Below are positions 7,839 through 16,724 of a DNA stretch of 64,000 bases, in pieces; the first letter of the stretch is position 1; each line of letters begins with the position of its first letter. The stretch covers positions 1,538,501 through 1,602,500 of the forward strand of contig NZ_CP030941.1 of the NCBI RefSeq assembly GCF_036621415.1. Reading direction: 5' to 3'. Below the pieces are notes generated by a model. It ran no database searches, had not been told where the DNA came from, and was given only the letters and a program-made list of their open reading frames with translations. Position numbers and translations under genes: made by a program. Source of the DNA: Nitratireductor thuwali (GTDB lineage: Bacteria; Pseudomonadota; Alphaproteobacteria; Rhizobiales; Rhizobiaceae).

Positions 7839-8528
7839 ATGTCCAGCAAACTGGAAGTCCTAACCCCTCAGAACAGCCAGCTCATCTTCATCGATCAGCA
7901 GCCTCAGATGGCCTTCGGTGTTCAGTCCATCGATCGGCAGGTTTTGAAGAACAACGTCGTCGGCCTTGCCAGGTCGGCAAAAGCCTTCAAGATCCCCACG
8001 ACGATCACGACGGTGGAAACGGACACCTTTTCCGGTCACACCTTTCCCGAATTGCTCGCGGTGTTTCCCGAAACGCCCATCCTCGAGCGCACATCGATGA
8101 ATTCCTGGGACGACCTGAAGGTGCGCGAGGCTTTGGCCGCCAAAGCCGCCGACGGACGAAAGAAAATCGTGGTGTCGGGCCTCTGGACCGAGGTCTGCAA
8201 CCTCACCTTCGCATTGTCCTGCCTCGCCGACACCGATTATGAAATCTACATGGTGGCCGACGCCTCGGGCGGAACATCGGTCGATGCGCACAAATACGCC
8301 ATGGACCGAATGGTCCAGGTAGGGATCGTCCCCGTCACTTGGCAGCAGGTTCTTCTGGAATGGCAACGCGACTGGGCGCGGCGCGAGACCTACAACGATG
8401 TCATGGCCATAGTACAGGAATTCGGTGGCGCCTACGGCATGGGCGTCGATTACGCCTACACCATGGTGCACAAGGCTTCCAAGCGCTCAGAGCACGGTCC
8501 GGTTCTGGCTCCGAAGCCGGCAGCCTGA
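7839..8528 (+). CDS. Isochorismatase-fold hydrolase (YcaC-like)
   Basis: The 229-residue product shows the cysteine-hydrolase fold. Asp19 lies in LIFIDQQPQMAF and the nucleophile Cys120 in VVSGLWTEVCN, with ADASGGTSVDAH after it. The Lys of the Asp-Lys-Cys triad is not obvious, because the usual segment reads ERTSMNSWDD. YcaC-like proteins are commonly in this state and have unknown substrates. The C-terminus has a family-typical WQQVLLEWQRDWARRETY. It lies between XapX and the amidohydrolase in the site B operon. A paralogue with the same WQRDWAR tail is at 28140-28793. Confidence 0.85.
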   Translation: MSSKLEVLTPQNSQLIFIDQQPQMAFGVQSIDRQVLKNNVVGLARSAKAFKIPTTITTVETDTFSGHTFPELLAVFPETPILERTSMNSWDDLKVREALAAKAADGRKKIVVSGLWTEVCNLTFALSCLADTDYEIYMVADASGGTSVDAHKYAMDRMVQVGIVPVTWQQVLLEWQRDWARRETYNDVMAIVQEFGGAYGMGVDYAYTMVHKASKRSEHGPVLAPKPAA

Positions 8529-8633
8529 GGGCTGGCAACAGACAGGCCCGACGAGCGACCACGAGCGGGCCTCGGCCGCGCCGCTCCCTCCACCCTGTTT
8601 TCATCAACACGATCCGGCGCGAAGGAGAAAGCC

Positions 8634-10484
8634 ATGACCGCCAACGATCTGATCATCGTCAACGCCAGGGTAACGACACTCGATCGGCGGAACCCCTCGG
8701 CTGAGGCCGTGGCCATCCGGGACGGCAGGTTTCTTGCCGTGGGCACGGAAGCGGAGGTCCGGGCCGCTGCCCCGGACGCCGGGATCATCGACGCAAAAGG
8801 GCGGCGGTTGATTCCGGGGCTGATCGACAGCCACACCCATGTGATCCGCGGCGGGCTGAACTACAATATGGAGCTTCGCTGGGACGGCGTCCCATCGCTT
8901 TCCGATGCGATGACGATGCTGAAGCGGCAGGTCGACCGGACACCGGCGCCGCAATGGGTGCGCGTGGTCGGTGGCTTCACCGAACACCAGTTCGCCGAAA
9001 AACGCCTCCCCACGCTCGAAGAAATCAATGCGCTCGCGCCCGATACGCCCGTCTTCATTCTGCATCTGTACGATCGCGCACTGCTCAACGCGGCCGCATT
9101 GCGTGTCGTCGGCTACACGAAGGACACGCCCAATCCTCCCGGCGGCGAAATCGTCAGGGATGGCGACGGCAATCCCACCGGCCTGCTGCTGGCGCAGCCC
9201 AATGCAACGATCCTCTATTCGACGCTGACCAAGGGGCCGAAGCTGGATCCCGAGTACCAGATCAATTCGTCCCGCCATTTCATGCGCGAGCTGAACAGTC
9301 TCGGAGTGACCAGCGTGATCGATGCCGGCGGGGGCTTCCAGAACTATCCCGACGACTATGAGATCATCGAGAAGCTGCATACCGACGGACAGCTGACGGT
9401 CCGCATCAGCTACAACCTCTTCACCCAGAAGCCCAAGGAGGAACTCGCGGACTTCTCCTCCTGGGTGAAGCAGATCTCACCGGGACAAGGCGACGACATC
9501 TATCGCCACAACGGCGCTGGCGAGATGCTCGTCTATTCCGCAGCCGATTTCGAGGATTTCCGCGTCGAGCGCCCAGACATGCCGCCAGACATGGAATCCG
9601 ACCTGGAGCCCGTCATACGTCTCCTCGCAGAAAACCGCTGGCCCTGGCGGCTCCACGCCACCTACGATGAAACGATCGATCGTGCGCTCAACGTCTTCGA
9701 GCAGGTCAATCGCGACGTTCCACTGCAAGGAATCAACTGGTTCTTCGACCACGCCGAGACGATCAGCGACCGTAACATCGACCGTATCGCCGCGCTTGGC
9801 GGCGGCATAGCGGTACAGCATCGCATGGCCTTCCAGGGCGAGTATTTTGTCGAACGCTACGGGGCGAAAGCCGCCGAGCGCTCGCCGCCGATCCGCCGGA
9901 TCATGGAAGCAGGCGTTCCGGTTGGGGCCGGGACTGACGCCACCCGCGTCGCCAGCTACAATCCATGGGTCTCGCTATCGTGGCTCGTGACTTCGAAGAC
10001 CGTTGGAGGCCTCCCACTCTATCCGCAGCACAATCGCCTCGACCGCGAGACCGCGTTGCGGTTGTGGACCGAAGCGAACACCTGGTTTTCCAATGAGGAA
10101 GGCAGGAAAGGCCAGATCAAGGCCGAGCAGCTCGCCGACCTCGCTGTGCTGTCCGGCGATTACTTTTCCGTGCCGGAAAGCGACATCGTCCACCTACGAT
10201 CGGTCCTTACCATTCTCGGCGGCAAGGTCGTGCATGGAGACGGCGAATACGAGCAGCTCGCACCGGATCTTCCCGCTGCCACGCCGGACTGGTCGCCGGT
10301 CGCCACCTTCGGCGGCTATCACAAGACGAAAGAAGCCCGCACCAAGCTGATGATGAATTGCGGTTGCAGCAATTTCTGCGCGGTGCATGGCCATGACCAT
10401 GCCGCCGTTCTTGGCACGCAGCTCCCAGTCTCCGACTCCCGCACTTTCTGGGGTGCCCTCGGATGCGGCTGCTGGGCGGTCTGA
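8634..10484 (+). CDS. YtcJ-like metal-dependent amidohydrolase
   Basis: The 616-residue product belongs to amidohydrolase family 3. The N-terminal beta-sandwich is IIVNARVTTLDRRNPSAEAVAIRDG, and metal ligands include PGLIDSHTHV. Later elements are HATYDETIDRALNVFE, NWFFDHAETI, and GAGTDATRVASYNPW, which carries the catalytic Asp. It hydrolyses an amide, carbamate or similar bond; the substrate is unknown. The C-terminus has an unusual Cys/His-rich tail (MMNCGCSNFCAVHGHDH, then GCGCWAV), longer than the family core. GAAGGAGAAAGCC is the ribosome binding site. In this operon it follows the isochorismatase gene by 105 bp. Confidence 0.88.
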   Translation: MTANDLIIVNARVTTLDRRNPSAEAVAIRDGRFLAVGTEAEVRAAAPDAGIIDAKGRRLIPGLIDSHTHVIRGGLNYNMELRWDGVPSLSDAMTMLKRQVDRTPAPQWVRVVGGFTEHQFAEKRLPTLEEINALAPDTPVFILHLYDRALLNAAALRVVGYTKDTPNPPGGEIVRDGDGNPTGLLLAQPNATILYSTLTKGPKLDPEYQINSSRHFMRELNSLGVTSVIDAGGGFQNYPDDYEIIEKLHTDGQLTVRISYNLFTQKPKEELADFSSWVKQISPGQGDDIYRHNGAGEMLVYSAADFEDFRVERPDMPPDMESDLEPVIRLLAENRWPWRLHATYDETIDRALNVFEQVNRDVPLQGINWFFDHAETISDRNIDRIAALGGGIAVQHRMAFQGEYFVERYGAKAAERSPPIRRIMEAGVPVGAGTDATRVASYNPWVSLSWLVTSKTVGGLPLYPQHNRLDRETALRLWTEANTWFSNEEGRKGQIKAEQLADLAVLSGDYFSVPESDIVHLRSVLTILGGKVVHGDGEYEQLAPDLPAATPDWSPVATFGGYHKTKEARTKLMMNCGCSNFCAVHGHDHAAVLGTQLPVSDSRTFWGALGCGCWAV

Positions 10485-10578
10485 CCTCGGCAGCCTCTTC
10501 GATGCGCGCGAATACGATCTGCGCCGTCTGCCAGACGCCGAACAGGAACAATCCGACGAGATTCCTCACCAAGGGTGG

Positions 10579-12186
10579 ATGAAGAAAATGGTCATGAGCG
10601 AACGGCGGCAGGAGATTGCAGCTGAAACATCCGGACCACTGAGTTTCCCGGTTTTCCGGGCACTGTGGATAGCGACCGTCGTCTCCAATGTCGGCACATG
10701 GATGCACGATGTCGGCGCTGGCTGGCTGATGACCTCGCTGTCGCCAAGCCCGTTGCTGGTTGCGTTGGTTCAGGCGGCGACGACGCTGCCGATGTTCCTG
10801 CTTGCCCTGCCGGCCGGAGCGCTGGCCGACATCATCGACCGGCGCAAGATGCTGCTGACGGCTCAGCTGCTCGGCCTGTTCGCAGCGGCTATGCTGGCCT
10901 TCCTGACATTCTACAACCTCGTCACGCCCGAAGTGCTGCTGGCCGGAACCTTCCTGCTCGGCATCGCCGCGGCGCTCAGTGCCCCGGTGTTCCAGGCGAT
11001 CGTGCCTGAGCTGGTGGATAAGCAGGCATTGCCGGACGCCATTGCGTTGAACAGCCTCGGGGTCAACATCTCGCGCGCCATCGGGCCCGCGCTCGGCGGC
11101 GTCGTCGTCGCGCTTGCCGGCACCCCGGCCGTGTTCGCGTTGAACGCGCTTTCAGTGGTAGGCGTTCTGGCGGTACTGTTCACCTGGAAACGTCCTGAAG
11201 CCGTTCACAATCTCCCACCCGAACACTTCTTCGGGGCACTGAAGGCCGGCTACCGCTACACGCGGCATTCTCCGGCGATGCGTCTCGTGCTGGTAAGGGC
11301 GGTGGGTTTTTTCGTGTTCGCGAGCGCTCTCTGGGCAATGCTACCGCTCATCGCGCGACACGGACTTGGCCTGGATGCAGCCGGCTACGGAGTTCTTCTC
11401 GGCTGCATGGGCGCGGGGGCGGTGCTGGGTGCGATCCTCCTGAAGCGGTTGCGCAAAGCGGTGTCCGCCAACACGATATCCGCCGCGGCCACACTGCTGT
11501 ATGCGCTGGCGATGCTGGGGCTCGCTCTGGTCTCCAATCCGTGGATCGCCGGTGTCGTCATATTTACGGCCGGCCTCGCCTGGATCGGCATGCTGACCTC
11601 GCTGAACGTGGCGGCGCAAATGGCATCTCCCGGATGGGTGAAGGCGCGCGCGCTTGCCGTCTATCTGCTCGTCTTTCAAGGGGCGATGACAGGCGGCAGT
11701 GTCCTGTGGGGCTCGATCGCCACCAGCAGCAGCGTGGCAACAGCGCTTTTGGTCGCGGCAGTGGGACAGGGGATAGGCCTGCTCATCGCCTTCCGCTGGC
11801 GCCTGCCGCAGGATTCGGCCAGCGATCTGGCACCCTCGAACCATTGGGCGGAACCGGTGGTCTCCGTCCAGCCGTCCGAAGACCGCGGTCCCGTCCTCGT
11901 CGAGATCGAGTATCGCGTTGAACCCGACCGCCAGGCCGAATTCGTGGAGGCCCTACGCGGGTTCCACTCCGTAAGGCAGCGTGACGGCGCGATACGGTGG
12001 GATGTATGGGAGGATGTCGCGGAACCCGGGCGGGTCATAGAAAGCTTCGTCGTCGAAAGCTGGATTGAGCATCAGCGCCAGCACAGCCGGGTAACGCGTA
12101 CCGACCAGCTCGATCAGGAAATGATAAACGCGTTCCATGTCGGTGATCAGCCGCCACTGGTACGTCATCTGCTGCGTCCGGCCTGA
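10579..12186 (+). CDS. MFS exporter with C-terminal ABM-like domain
   Basis: From the ATG at 10579 (MKKMVMSERRQ) the 535-residue product has 10-12 transmembrane helices of the MFS_3 (EntS-like) family. FPVFRALWIATVVSNVGTWMHDVGAGWLM is helix 1 and LADIIDRRKMLL is the loop 2-3 motif. After the last helix at about residue 410, a soluble ferredoxin-like domain (PVLVEIEYRVEPDRQAEFVEALRG to SWIEHQRQHSRVTRTDQ) resembles antibiotic-biosynthesis monooxygenases, as in DUF894-type transporters. It probably exports a small organic molecule. The frame is open upstream to 10387, overlapping the amidohydrolase, but those residues show no homology. It is the last gene of the site B operon. Confidence 0.85.
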   Translation: MKKMVMSERRQEIAAETSGPLSFPVFRALWIATVVSNVGTWMHDVGAGWLMTSLSPSPLLVALVQAATTLPMFLLALPAGALADIIDRRKMLLTAQLLGLFAAAMLAFLTFYNLVTPEVLLAGTFLLGIAAALSAPVFQAIVPELVDKQALPDAIALNSLGVNISRAIGPALGGVVVALAGTPAVFALNALSVVGVLAVLFTWKRPEAVHNLPPEHFFGALKAGYRYTRHSPAMRLVLVRAVGFFVFASALWAMLPLIARHGLGLDAAGYGVLLGCMGAGAVLGAILLKRLRKAVSANTISAAATLLYALAMLGLALVSNPWIAGVVIFTAGLAWIGMLTSLNVAAQMASPGWVKARALAVYLLVFQGAMTGGSVLWGSIATSSSVATALLVAAVGQGIGLLIAFRWRLPQDSASDLAPSNHWAEPVVSVQPSEDRGPVLVEIEYRVEPDRQAEFVEALRGFHSVRQRDGAIRWDVWEDVAEPGRVIESFVVESWIEHQRQHSRVTRTDQLDQEMINAFHVGDQPPLVRHLLRPA

Positions 12187-12286
12187 CCGACAGAACGCCC
12201 AATCAAACAACCTATTCATGCCGCCGGCTGGCCGACGGGCTCATGCCTGCGCTCGGCACCACGTTTTCGCGGCAGGAGATTGGCCC

Positions 12287-12347
12287 GCAAGATCGGCACC
12301 TGGAAAGCAGCTTCTGCGCCGCGACGTGTGCGCCCGCTCGCTATGCT
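12287..12347 (+). promoter_or_regulatory. AraC-type operator and promoter, site C
   Basis: Half-sites GCAAGATCGGCACC (12287-12300) and GCAGCTTCTGCGCC (12307-12320), then TATGCT (12342-12347) 21 nt after the second half-site. It serves the hydrolase at 12497 with a leader of about 143 nt. No gene is seen elsewhere in the 12187-12496 gap. Confidence 0.7.
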
Positions 12348-12496
12348 TCCAATCGTGAAGCGATGAACCGCTCGCGTCCAAGGTGGAGCGCGAGCAGACG
12401 CGAAAACCGCCTGCCTCTCAAGCCGGAGGCGAGACCACCGCCGCGAGGCCCTACTCCCGCGCGGCAGAGCCCCACCGACCACCAAGGAGAAATGCA

Positions 12497-13327
12497 ATGG
12501 CAACCATCACCACATCAGACGGGACCACCCTCTTCTACAAGGATTGGGGACCGAAAGACGCGCAGCCTATCGTGTTTCATCATGGCTGGCCGCTCAGCGC
12601 CGACGACTGGGACAACCAGATGCTATTCTTCCTGTCCGAAGGCTACCGAGTTATCGCGCATGATCGGCGCGGCCATGGCCGGTCCGACCAGACCGACACC
12701 GGCAACGACATGGACACTTATGCCGCGGATGTGGCCGAGATCGCCAAGGCGCTCGATCTGCGCGACGCGGTCCATATCGGCCATTCGACCGGCGGCGGCG
12801 AAGTCACGCGTTATGCGGCGCGCGCCGAACGCGGCCGTGTGGCCAAGGCCATTCTGATCGCAGCGATCCCGCCGGTAATGGCTCAGTCCGACGCCAACCC
12901 GGACGGCGTTCCGATGGAGGTCTTCGACGGGTTGCGCTCCGCCCTGGAGGCAAACCGCGCGCAATTCTATCGCGATCTGCCGAGCGGACCCTTCTACGGC
13001 TTCAACCGGGAGGGCGCGAAGGTCAGCCAGGGCCTGATCGACAATTGGTGGCGCCAGGGCATGAGCGGCGGCGCCAAGGCGCATCATGACTGCATCGAGG
13101 TGTTTTCGGAGACCGACTTCACGGAGGATCTGAAGGCACTCACCGTTCCCGTGCTGATCATCCACGGCGAGGACGATCAGATCGTGCCGATCGAGAACGC
13201 GGCTCACAAGGCGATCAAGCTCGTCAGGGACGGAACGCTGAAGACCTATCGCGGCCTTTCTCACGGCCTGTTCGCCACGCATCCGGATGTGGTGAACCCG
13301 GATATGCTGGCCTTCATCCGCGCCTGA
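12497..13327 (+). CDS. Non-haem chloroperoxidase-like alpha/beta hydrolase
   Basis: A 276-residue cytosolic alpha/beta hydrolase of the bromoperoxidase/arylesterase group. It has [18 protein letters not shown], oxyanion motif [23 protein letters not shown], nucleophile elbow GHSTGG (Ser97), acid in HGEDDQIVP and His in GLSHGLF. Members hydrolyse esters and lactones and show perhydrolase activity in vitro. The ATG at 12497 has AAGGAGA 6 nt upstream. A longer in-frame start at 12383 would add Arg/Pro-rich sequence without homology. It lies directly downstream of regulatory site C. The next operon begins 195 bp later. Confidence 0.9.
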   Translation: MATITTSDGTTLFYKDWGPKDAQPIVFHHGWPLSADDWDNQMLFFLSEGYRVIAHDRRGHGRSDQTDTGNDMDTYAADVAEIAKALDLRDAVHIGHSTGGGEVTRYAARAERGRVAKAILIAAIPPVMAQSDANPDGVPMEVFDGLRSALEANRAQFYRDLPSGPFYGFNREGAKVSQGLIDNWWRQGMSGGAKAHHDCIEVFSETDFTEDLKALTVPVLIIHGEDDQIVPIENAAHKAIKLVRDGTLKTYRGLSHGLFATHPDVVNPDMLAFIRA

Positions 13328-13522
13328 GACGGCTTAGCCGAAGGCAATCGGCGGCCGCGCCGTGCGCGACCGCCGAAAGGGCGCCTTCGTGCACGCACTG
13401 CTCGCCGTCGCTGGCGCGAGGATACACTGCCGGATAGTGTCGGCTTTCAGCGGGAGTGTGTTCGGCGCTGTTGGAAGCGTTGGCAATCCGTACTCGACAC
13501 TCGAAGATAAGGCATTGAGACT

Positions 13523-14551
13523 ATGAATGTCGTCAGGGTCGCGATTGCCGGTTTCGGGGGCGTGGGCCGCGCCACGGCCAACCTTCTCTTGGCCCGCCGC
13601 GAGCGCTACCGGCAGGTCCATGGAGCCGACATTCGCCTCGTCGCCGTGTGCGGTTCGCGATCCGGACTGGTCGACGCGGACGGTCTCGAAGCCGGGCGCC
13701 TGGATGCGCTCGAGCCGGGCCTGTCGGGCCCGGCATTCATCGAGGCGAGCGGCGCCGACATTCTTATCGAGGCGGGCCCAAGCGATTTTCGAACCGGGCG
13801 CCCCGGCCTCGCCTATATCCGATCCTCCCTCTCGGCAGGGCGCGACGCGATCGTCATATCCAAGGGTGCGCTGGTCCACAGCGGGACGGAATTGCGGGCC
13901 CTGGCGCGTTCCACAGGCGCGATGCTGAAACTCAGCGGCGCAGCGGCAGCCGCGCTGCCGACGATCGACCTCCTCGAGCACAGCCTGAAGGGCTCCGAGG
14001 TTCTCGAAATCGAGGGCATTCTGAACGCCACCACCAACTACCTGCTCGACGCGATGATGAACCAGAACCTTGGCTTCGACGAGGCGCTGGCTCACGCCCA
14101 GGCGGGCGGTTTCGCAGAAGCTGATCCGCGGAACGATACAGAGGGGTGGGACACTGCCAGCAAGCTAATCCTGATTGCCAATTTCGGCCTGGACGCCGAC
14201 CTGACGATGGACGATCTCGTGGTCGAGGGCATTGGGTCGATTGCGGCGCACGATCTCGAGACGTGGCGAAAGCAGCGTCTCGTTCCCAAGCTCGTCGGGA
14301 GTCTCATCCGGACGGACGGCGCGACGCGGGCGGCCGTCGGCGTCCGGACCTACCCGCCGGCCGATCCGCTCGCGCATGTGTCGGGAAAGAACAAGGCGAT
14401 CCGGATCACCACGGACGCGATGGGCGAGACGATCGCCATCGGATCCGGAACCGAGCCGCTCGCCACCGCGGCCGCCGCGCTGAAGGATCTCGAACACATC
14501 CTGACGGCAAGAGCGGCTGGGGTCACTCAAGGTCCAGGAGGAGAAGCATGA
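13523..14551 (+). CDS. Homoserine dehydrogenase-like oxidoreductase
   Basis: The 342-residue product has an N-terminal Rossmann motif GFGGVGRA and the homoserine dehydrogenase catalytic domain. Diagnostic segments are KGALVHSG, EIEGILNATTNYLL and GGFAEADPRNDTEGWDTASKL, the last including the DxxGxD-like substrate region. No ACT domain is present, and it is shorter than the usual 430 residues. It may be a specialised dehydrogenase acting on an amino-alcohol or semialdehyde instead of the pathway enzyme. Its last four bases ATGA overlap the GATase start, so the two are translationally coupled. RidA follows in the same operon. Confidence 0.8.
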   Translation: MNVVRVAIAGFGGVGRATANLLLARRERYRQVHGADIRLVAVCGSRSGLVDADGLEAGRLDALEPGLSGPAFIEASGADILIEAGPSDFRTGRPGLAYIRSSLSAGRDAIVISKGALVHSGTELRALARSTGAMLKLSGAAAAALPTIDLLEHSLKGSEVLEIEGILNATTNYLLDAMMNQNLGFDEALAHAQAGGFAEADPRNDTEGWDTASKLILIANFGLDADLTMDDLVVEGIGSIAAHDLETWRKQRLVPKLVGSLIRTDGATRAAVGVRTYPPADPLAHVSGKNKAIRITTDAMGETIAIGSGTEPLATAAAALKDLEHILTARAAGVTQGPGGEA

Positions 14552-15252
14552 CAGGCAGGACCGCGCTGGCCATTCGCCATATAGGCTTCGAGGACCTGGG
14601 CAGCTTCGCGGCCCCGTTGCAGGAGGCCGGCTACGAAATCGAATACATCGATGTGGCCGAGCGCGAGCCGGCGACGCTCGACCCCCTCGGCGCCGATCTC
14701 CTCGTTGTTCTGGGCGGTCCGATCGGCGTCTACGACCACGACGCCTATCCGGTCGTCACCGCGGAGATAGGCCTGCTGCGGGCGCGGCTCGCGGCCGACC
14801 GGCCGACGCTCGGCATATGTCTCGGCGCGCAGTTGATGGCGGCGGCTCTCGGTGCGCGTGTCTATCCGGGTCCGGCCAAGGAGATCGGCTGGTCGGCACT
14901 CGATCTGTCGGACGCGGCAGCACCCAATCCTCTCGCCGTGCTGCAGGACGTGCCCGTTCTCCACTGGCATGGCGATACGTTCGACCTGCCGGGAGGCGGC
15001 ACTCTCCTCGCATCTACCCCGCTCTGCGCAAACCAGGCCTTCGCGCGCGGATCGAATGTGCTCGGCCTCCAGTTCCACCCGGAGGTCCTTGGCGCGCGTT
15101 TCGAACATTGGCTTTTGGGCCATGCGAGCGAACTCTCGACCGCTGGCGTGAGCCCCGCTGCGCTGCGCGGCGATGCCAGACGATATGCCGGCGAGCTGGA
15201 AAAAGCTGGCCCCGCGATGCTGACCGCTTGGCTGTCGCGCCTCACGCAGTAA
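14548..15252 (+). CDS. Class I glutamine amidotransferase-like protein
   Basis: The 234-residue product is a free-standing class I GATase domain similar to GuaA-type glutaminases. It has VLGGPIGVYDHDAYP, the nucleophile elbow GICLGAQLMAAALGA with Cys91, HWHGDTF, and QFHPEV carrying the catalytic His. Stand-alone relatives act on small gamma-glutamyl compounds or pair with a synthetase, and no synthetase is next to it. It is coupled to the upstream dehydrogenase by a 4-bp overlap, with GGAGGAG just before the ATG. The combination dehydrogenase-GATase-RidA suggests handling of an amino-acid-like or imine-forming compound (inference). Confidence 0.85.
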   Translation: MTGRTALAIRHIGFEDLGSFAAPLQEAGYEIEYIDVAEREPATLDPLGADLLVVLGGPIGVYDHDAYPVVTAEIGLLRARLAADRPTLGICLGAQLMAAALGARVYPGPAKEIGWSALDLSDAAAPNPLAVLQDVPVLHWHGDTFDLPGGGTLLASTPLCANQAFARGSNVLGLQFHPEVLGARFEHWLLGHASELSTAGVSPAALRGDARRYAGELEKAGPAMLTAWLSRLTQ

Positions 15253-15308
15253 GGCCCGGGCGAGGAGGACAGCGGCACCTCAAACACCAAAGCAAAGGAG
15301 TTCCCGTC

Positions 15309-15707
15309 GTGACACGACCAACCCCGGTTTTCCCCAAAGGCAGACAAGAACTGTACACCAAGAACCGATACTCGGCCGCGATCCGATCCGGCGACCTGTT
15401 GTTCATTTCCGGGCAGGTGGGCAGTCGCGCGGATGGTAGCCCCGAGCCGGATCTCGCCGCCCAGATCAGACTCGCTTTCGACAATCTGGGCACGGTACTC
15501 GCTGCGGTAGGATGCACTTTCCAGGACGTGGTCGACGTCACGAGCTTCCATGTCGACCCGGAAAACCATGCCGGACTGATGCTGGCCGTGAAGGACGAGG
15601 TGTTCCCCGGCCCCGACTATCCGAACTGGACCGCGGTCGGTGTGACCTGGCTTTCCGGCTTCCAGTTCGAGATCAAGGCCATCGCGCGCATCCCCGCTGG
15701 AGGCTGA
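15309..15707 (+). CDS. RidA family protein, second copy
   Basis: A 132-residue RidA homologue starting at GTG, with AAAGGAG 8 nt upstream. Motifs are SAAIRSGDLLFISGQVG, AAQIRLAFDNLGTVLAAVG, VVDVTSFHVDP and the terminal FQFEIKAIARIPAG. The IKAIARIP strand is close to canonical RidA, where an Arg binds the substrate carboxylate. It is therefore more likely than the copy at 6872 to be a true enamine/imine deaminase. It is the third gene of an operon with the dehydrogenase-like and GATase genes and ends just before the convergent AraC genes. Confidence 0.88.
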   Translation: MTRPTPVFPKGRQELYTKNRYSAAIRSGDLLFISGQVGSRADGSPEPDLAAQIRLAFDNLGTVLAAVGCTFQDVVDVTSFHVDPENHAGLMLAVKDEVFPGPDYPNWTAVGVTWLSGFQFEIKAIARIPAGG

Positions 15708-15776
15708 GCGCGAAATCCATAGATCCAAAGCTGCCTTCTCTGTAGCATTGGGCAGACGACGAATTGGCACGCGCGG

Positions 15777-16724
15777 TCATCGCGGGGTCTTCAACGATAC
15801 AAGCGTGGCCCCTTGTCCGCTCAGAGAGATTTGCCGCATAGGGTCACGAACTGCCCTGCGATAGTCTGTCGGGCTCATGTGCGTGTGCTTGAAGAATACG
15901 CGGGCGAGGACCTGGTTGGAAGAGTACCCCACCTCCTGGGCGATCTCGGTGACCGGAAGGTCAGTCTGCGCAAGGAGTTCGCAGGCTTTCTCGATTCTCA
16001 GTCGCGTCAGGTACATCCGTGGCGGCACGCCGACGCTCTGCTTGAACATGCGTGCGAAATGAAAAGGCGAGAGGCGTGCCTCGGCTGCCAATTCGTCGAG
16101 GCTGATGTCTTCCGAAAGCCGCTCCCGCATGAACTCAAGAGAGCGGCGTTCCGCCCAAGGGGCAAGCCCGCCCCTTGCCGGTGCGAACGGCGACCCGCCC
16201 AACCGGCAAAGCTCGGCCAGTATTTCGAATCCGGCTGCTCGGGCCAACAGACGCGACGGCGCGCCCTCTTCTTCACACAGAGCCCACAGGGTCCGAAGCG
16301 CCGATCGGATGGCGGGCGAATCGAACATCCGGCCGTAAGTCAGGGGAAGGTCGAACAAACTACCACCGGCGGCCTCCTCGAGCATTCCCCGCCACTGCTC
16401 CATCGGAAACGCCAGACTGCGCAGCTGATGGCTTTCATCCATAACGGCCTCAGTAGCGAAGTTCGGCGCAGCAAGGGCAAAGTCGCCCTTCTTGCTGATC
16501 ACATTGAAACGTCCCCCTCCCAAATCGCCGCTGACCCGGCTTCCGCCGAGCAGGTCCTGATACAGGACGATATCCGATACGGCCGGACGGGACATGTCTC
16601 CGGCTGGTCGCTCCACCTCAAGCAGGTTGAGAATCCCGCCAGGGGATTTCAACGTGCGCACGTATGACGCCTGATCGCCCTCGCAGTACCATTGGGTGAA
16701 AGACGGATGGGGCGGCTCGGTCAT
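15777..16724 (-). CDS. AraC family transcriptional regulator (1)
   Basis: The 315-residue product has an N-terminal cupin-like effector domain (LKSPGGILNLLEVERPAGDM, LRSLAFPMEQW) and a C-terminal double helix-turn-helix. The first HTH is SLDELAAEARLSPFHFARMFKQSVGVPPRMYL; the second is PVTEIAQEVGYSSNQVLARVFFKHTHMSPTDYRR. It overlaps the preceding AraC gene by 4 bp (ATGA), so the pair is one transcript. It shares most of its HTH residues with its partner, which suggests both read the same DNA site. The repeated direct-repeat operators in this cluster are the natural candidates (inference). The effector is unknown. Confidence 0.9.
   Translation of the reverse strand: MTEPPHPSFTQWYCEGDQASYVRTLKSPGGILNLLEVERPAGDMSRPAVSDIVLYQDLLGGSRVSGDLGGGRFNVISKKGDFALAAPNFATEAVMDESHQLRSLAFPMEQWRGMLEEAAGGSLFDLPLTYGRMFDSPAIRSALRTLWALCEEEGAPSRLLARAAGFEILAELCRLGGSPFAPARGGLAPWAERRSLEFMRERLSEDISLDELAAEARLSPFHFARMFKQSVGVPPRMYLTRLRIEKACELLAQTDLPVTEIAQEVGYSSNQVLARVFFKHTHMSPTDYRRAVRDPMRQISLSGQGATLVSLKTPR

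Noticed and set aside
8604..9380. 258-codon open frame on the minus strand
   Set aside because: Shadow of the amidohydrolase; no domain recognised.
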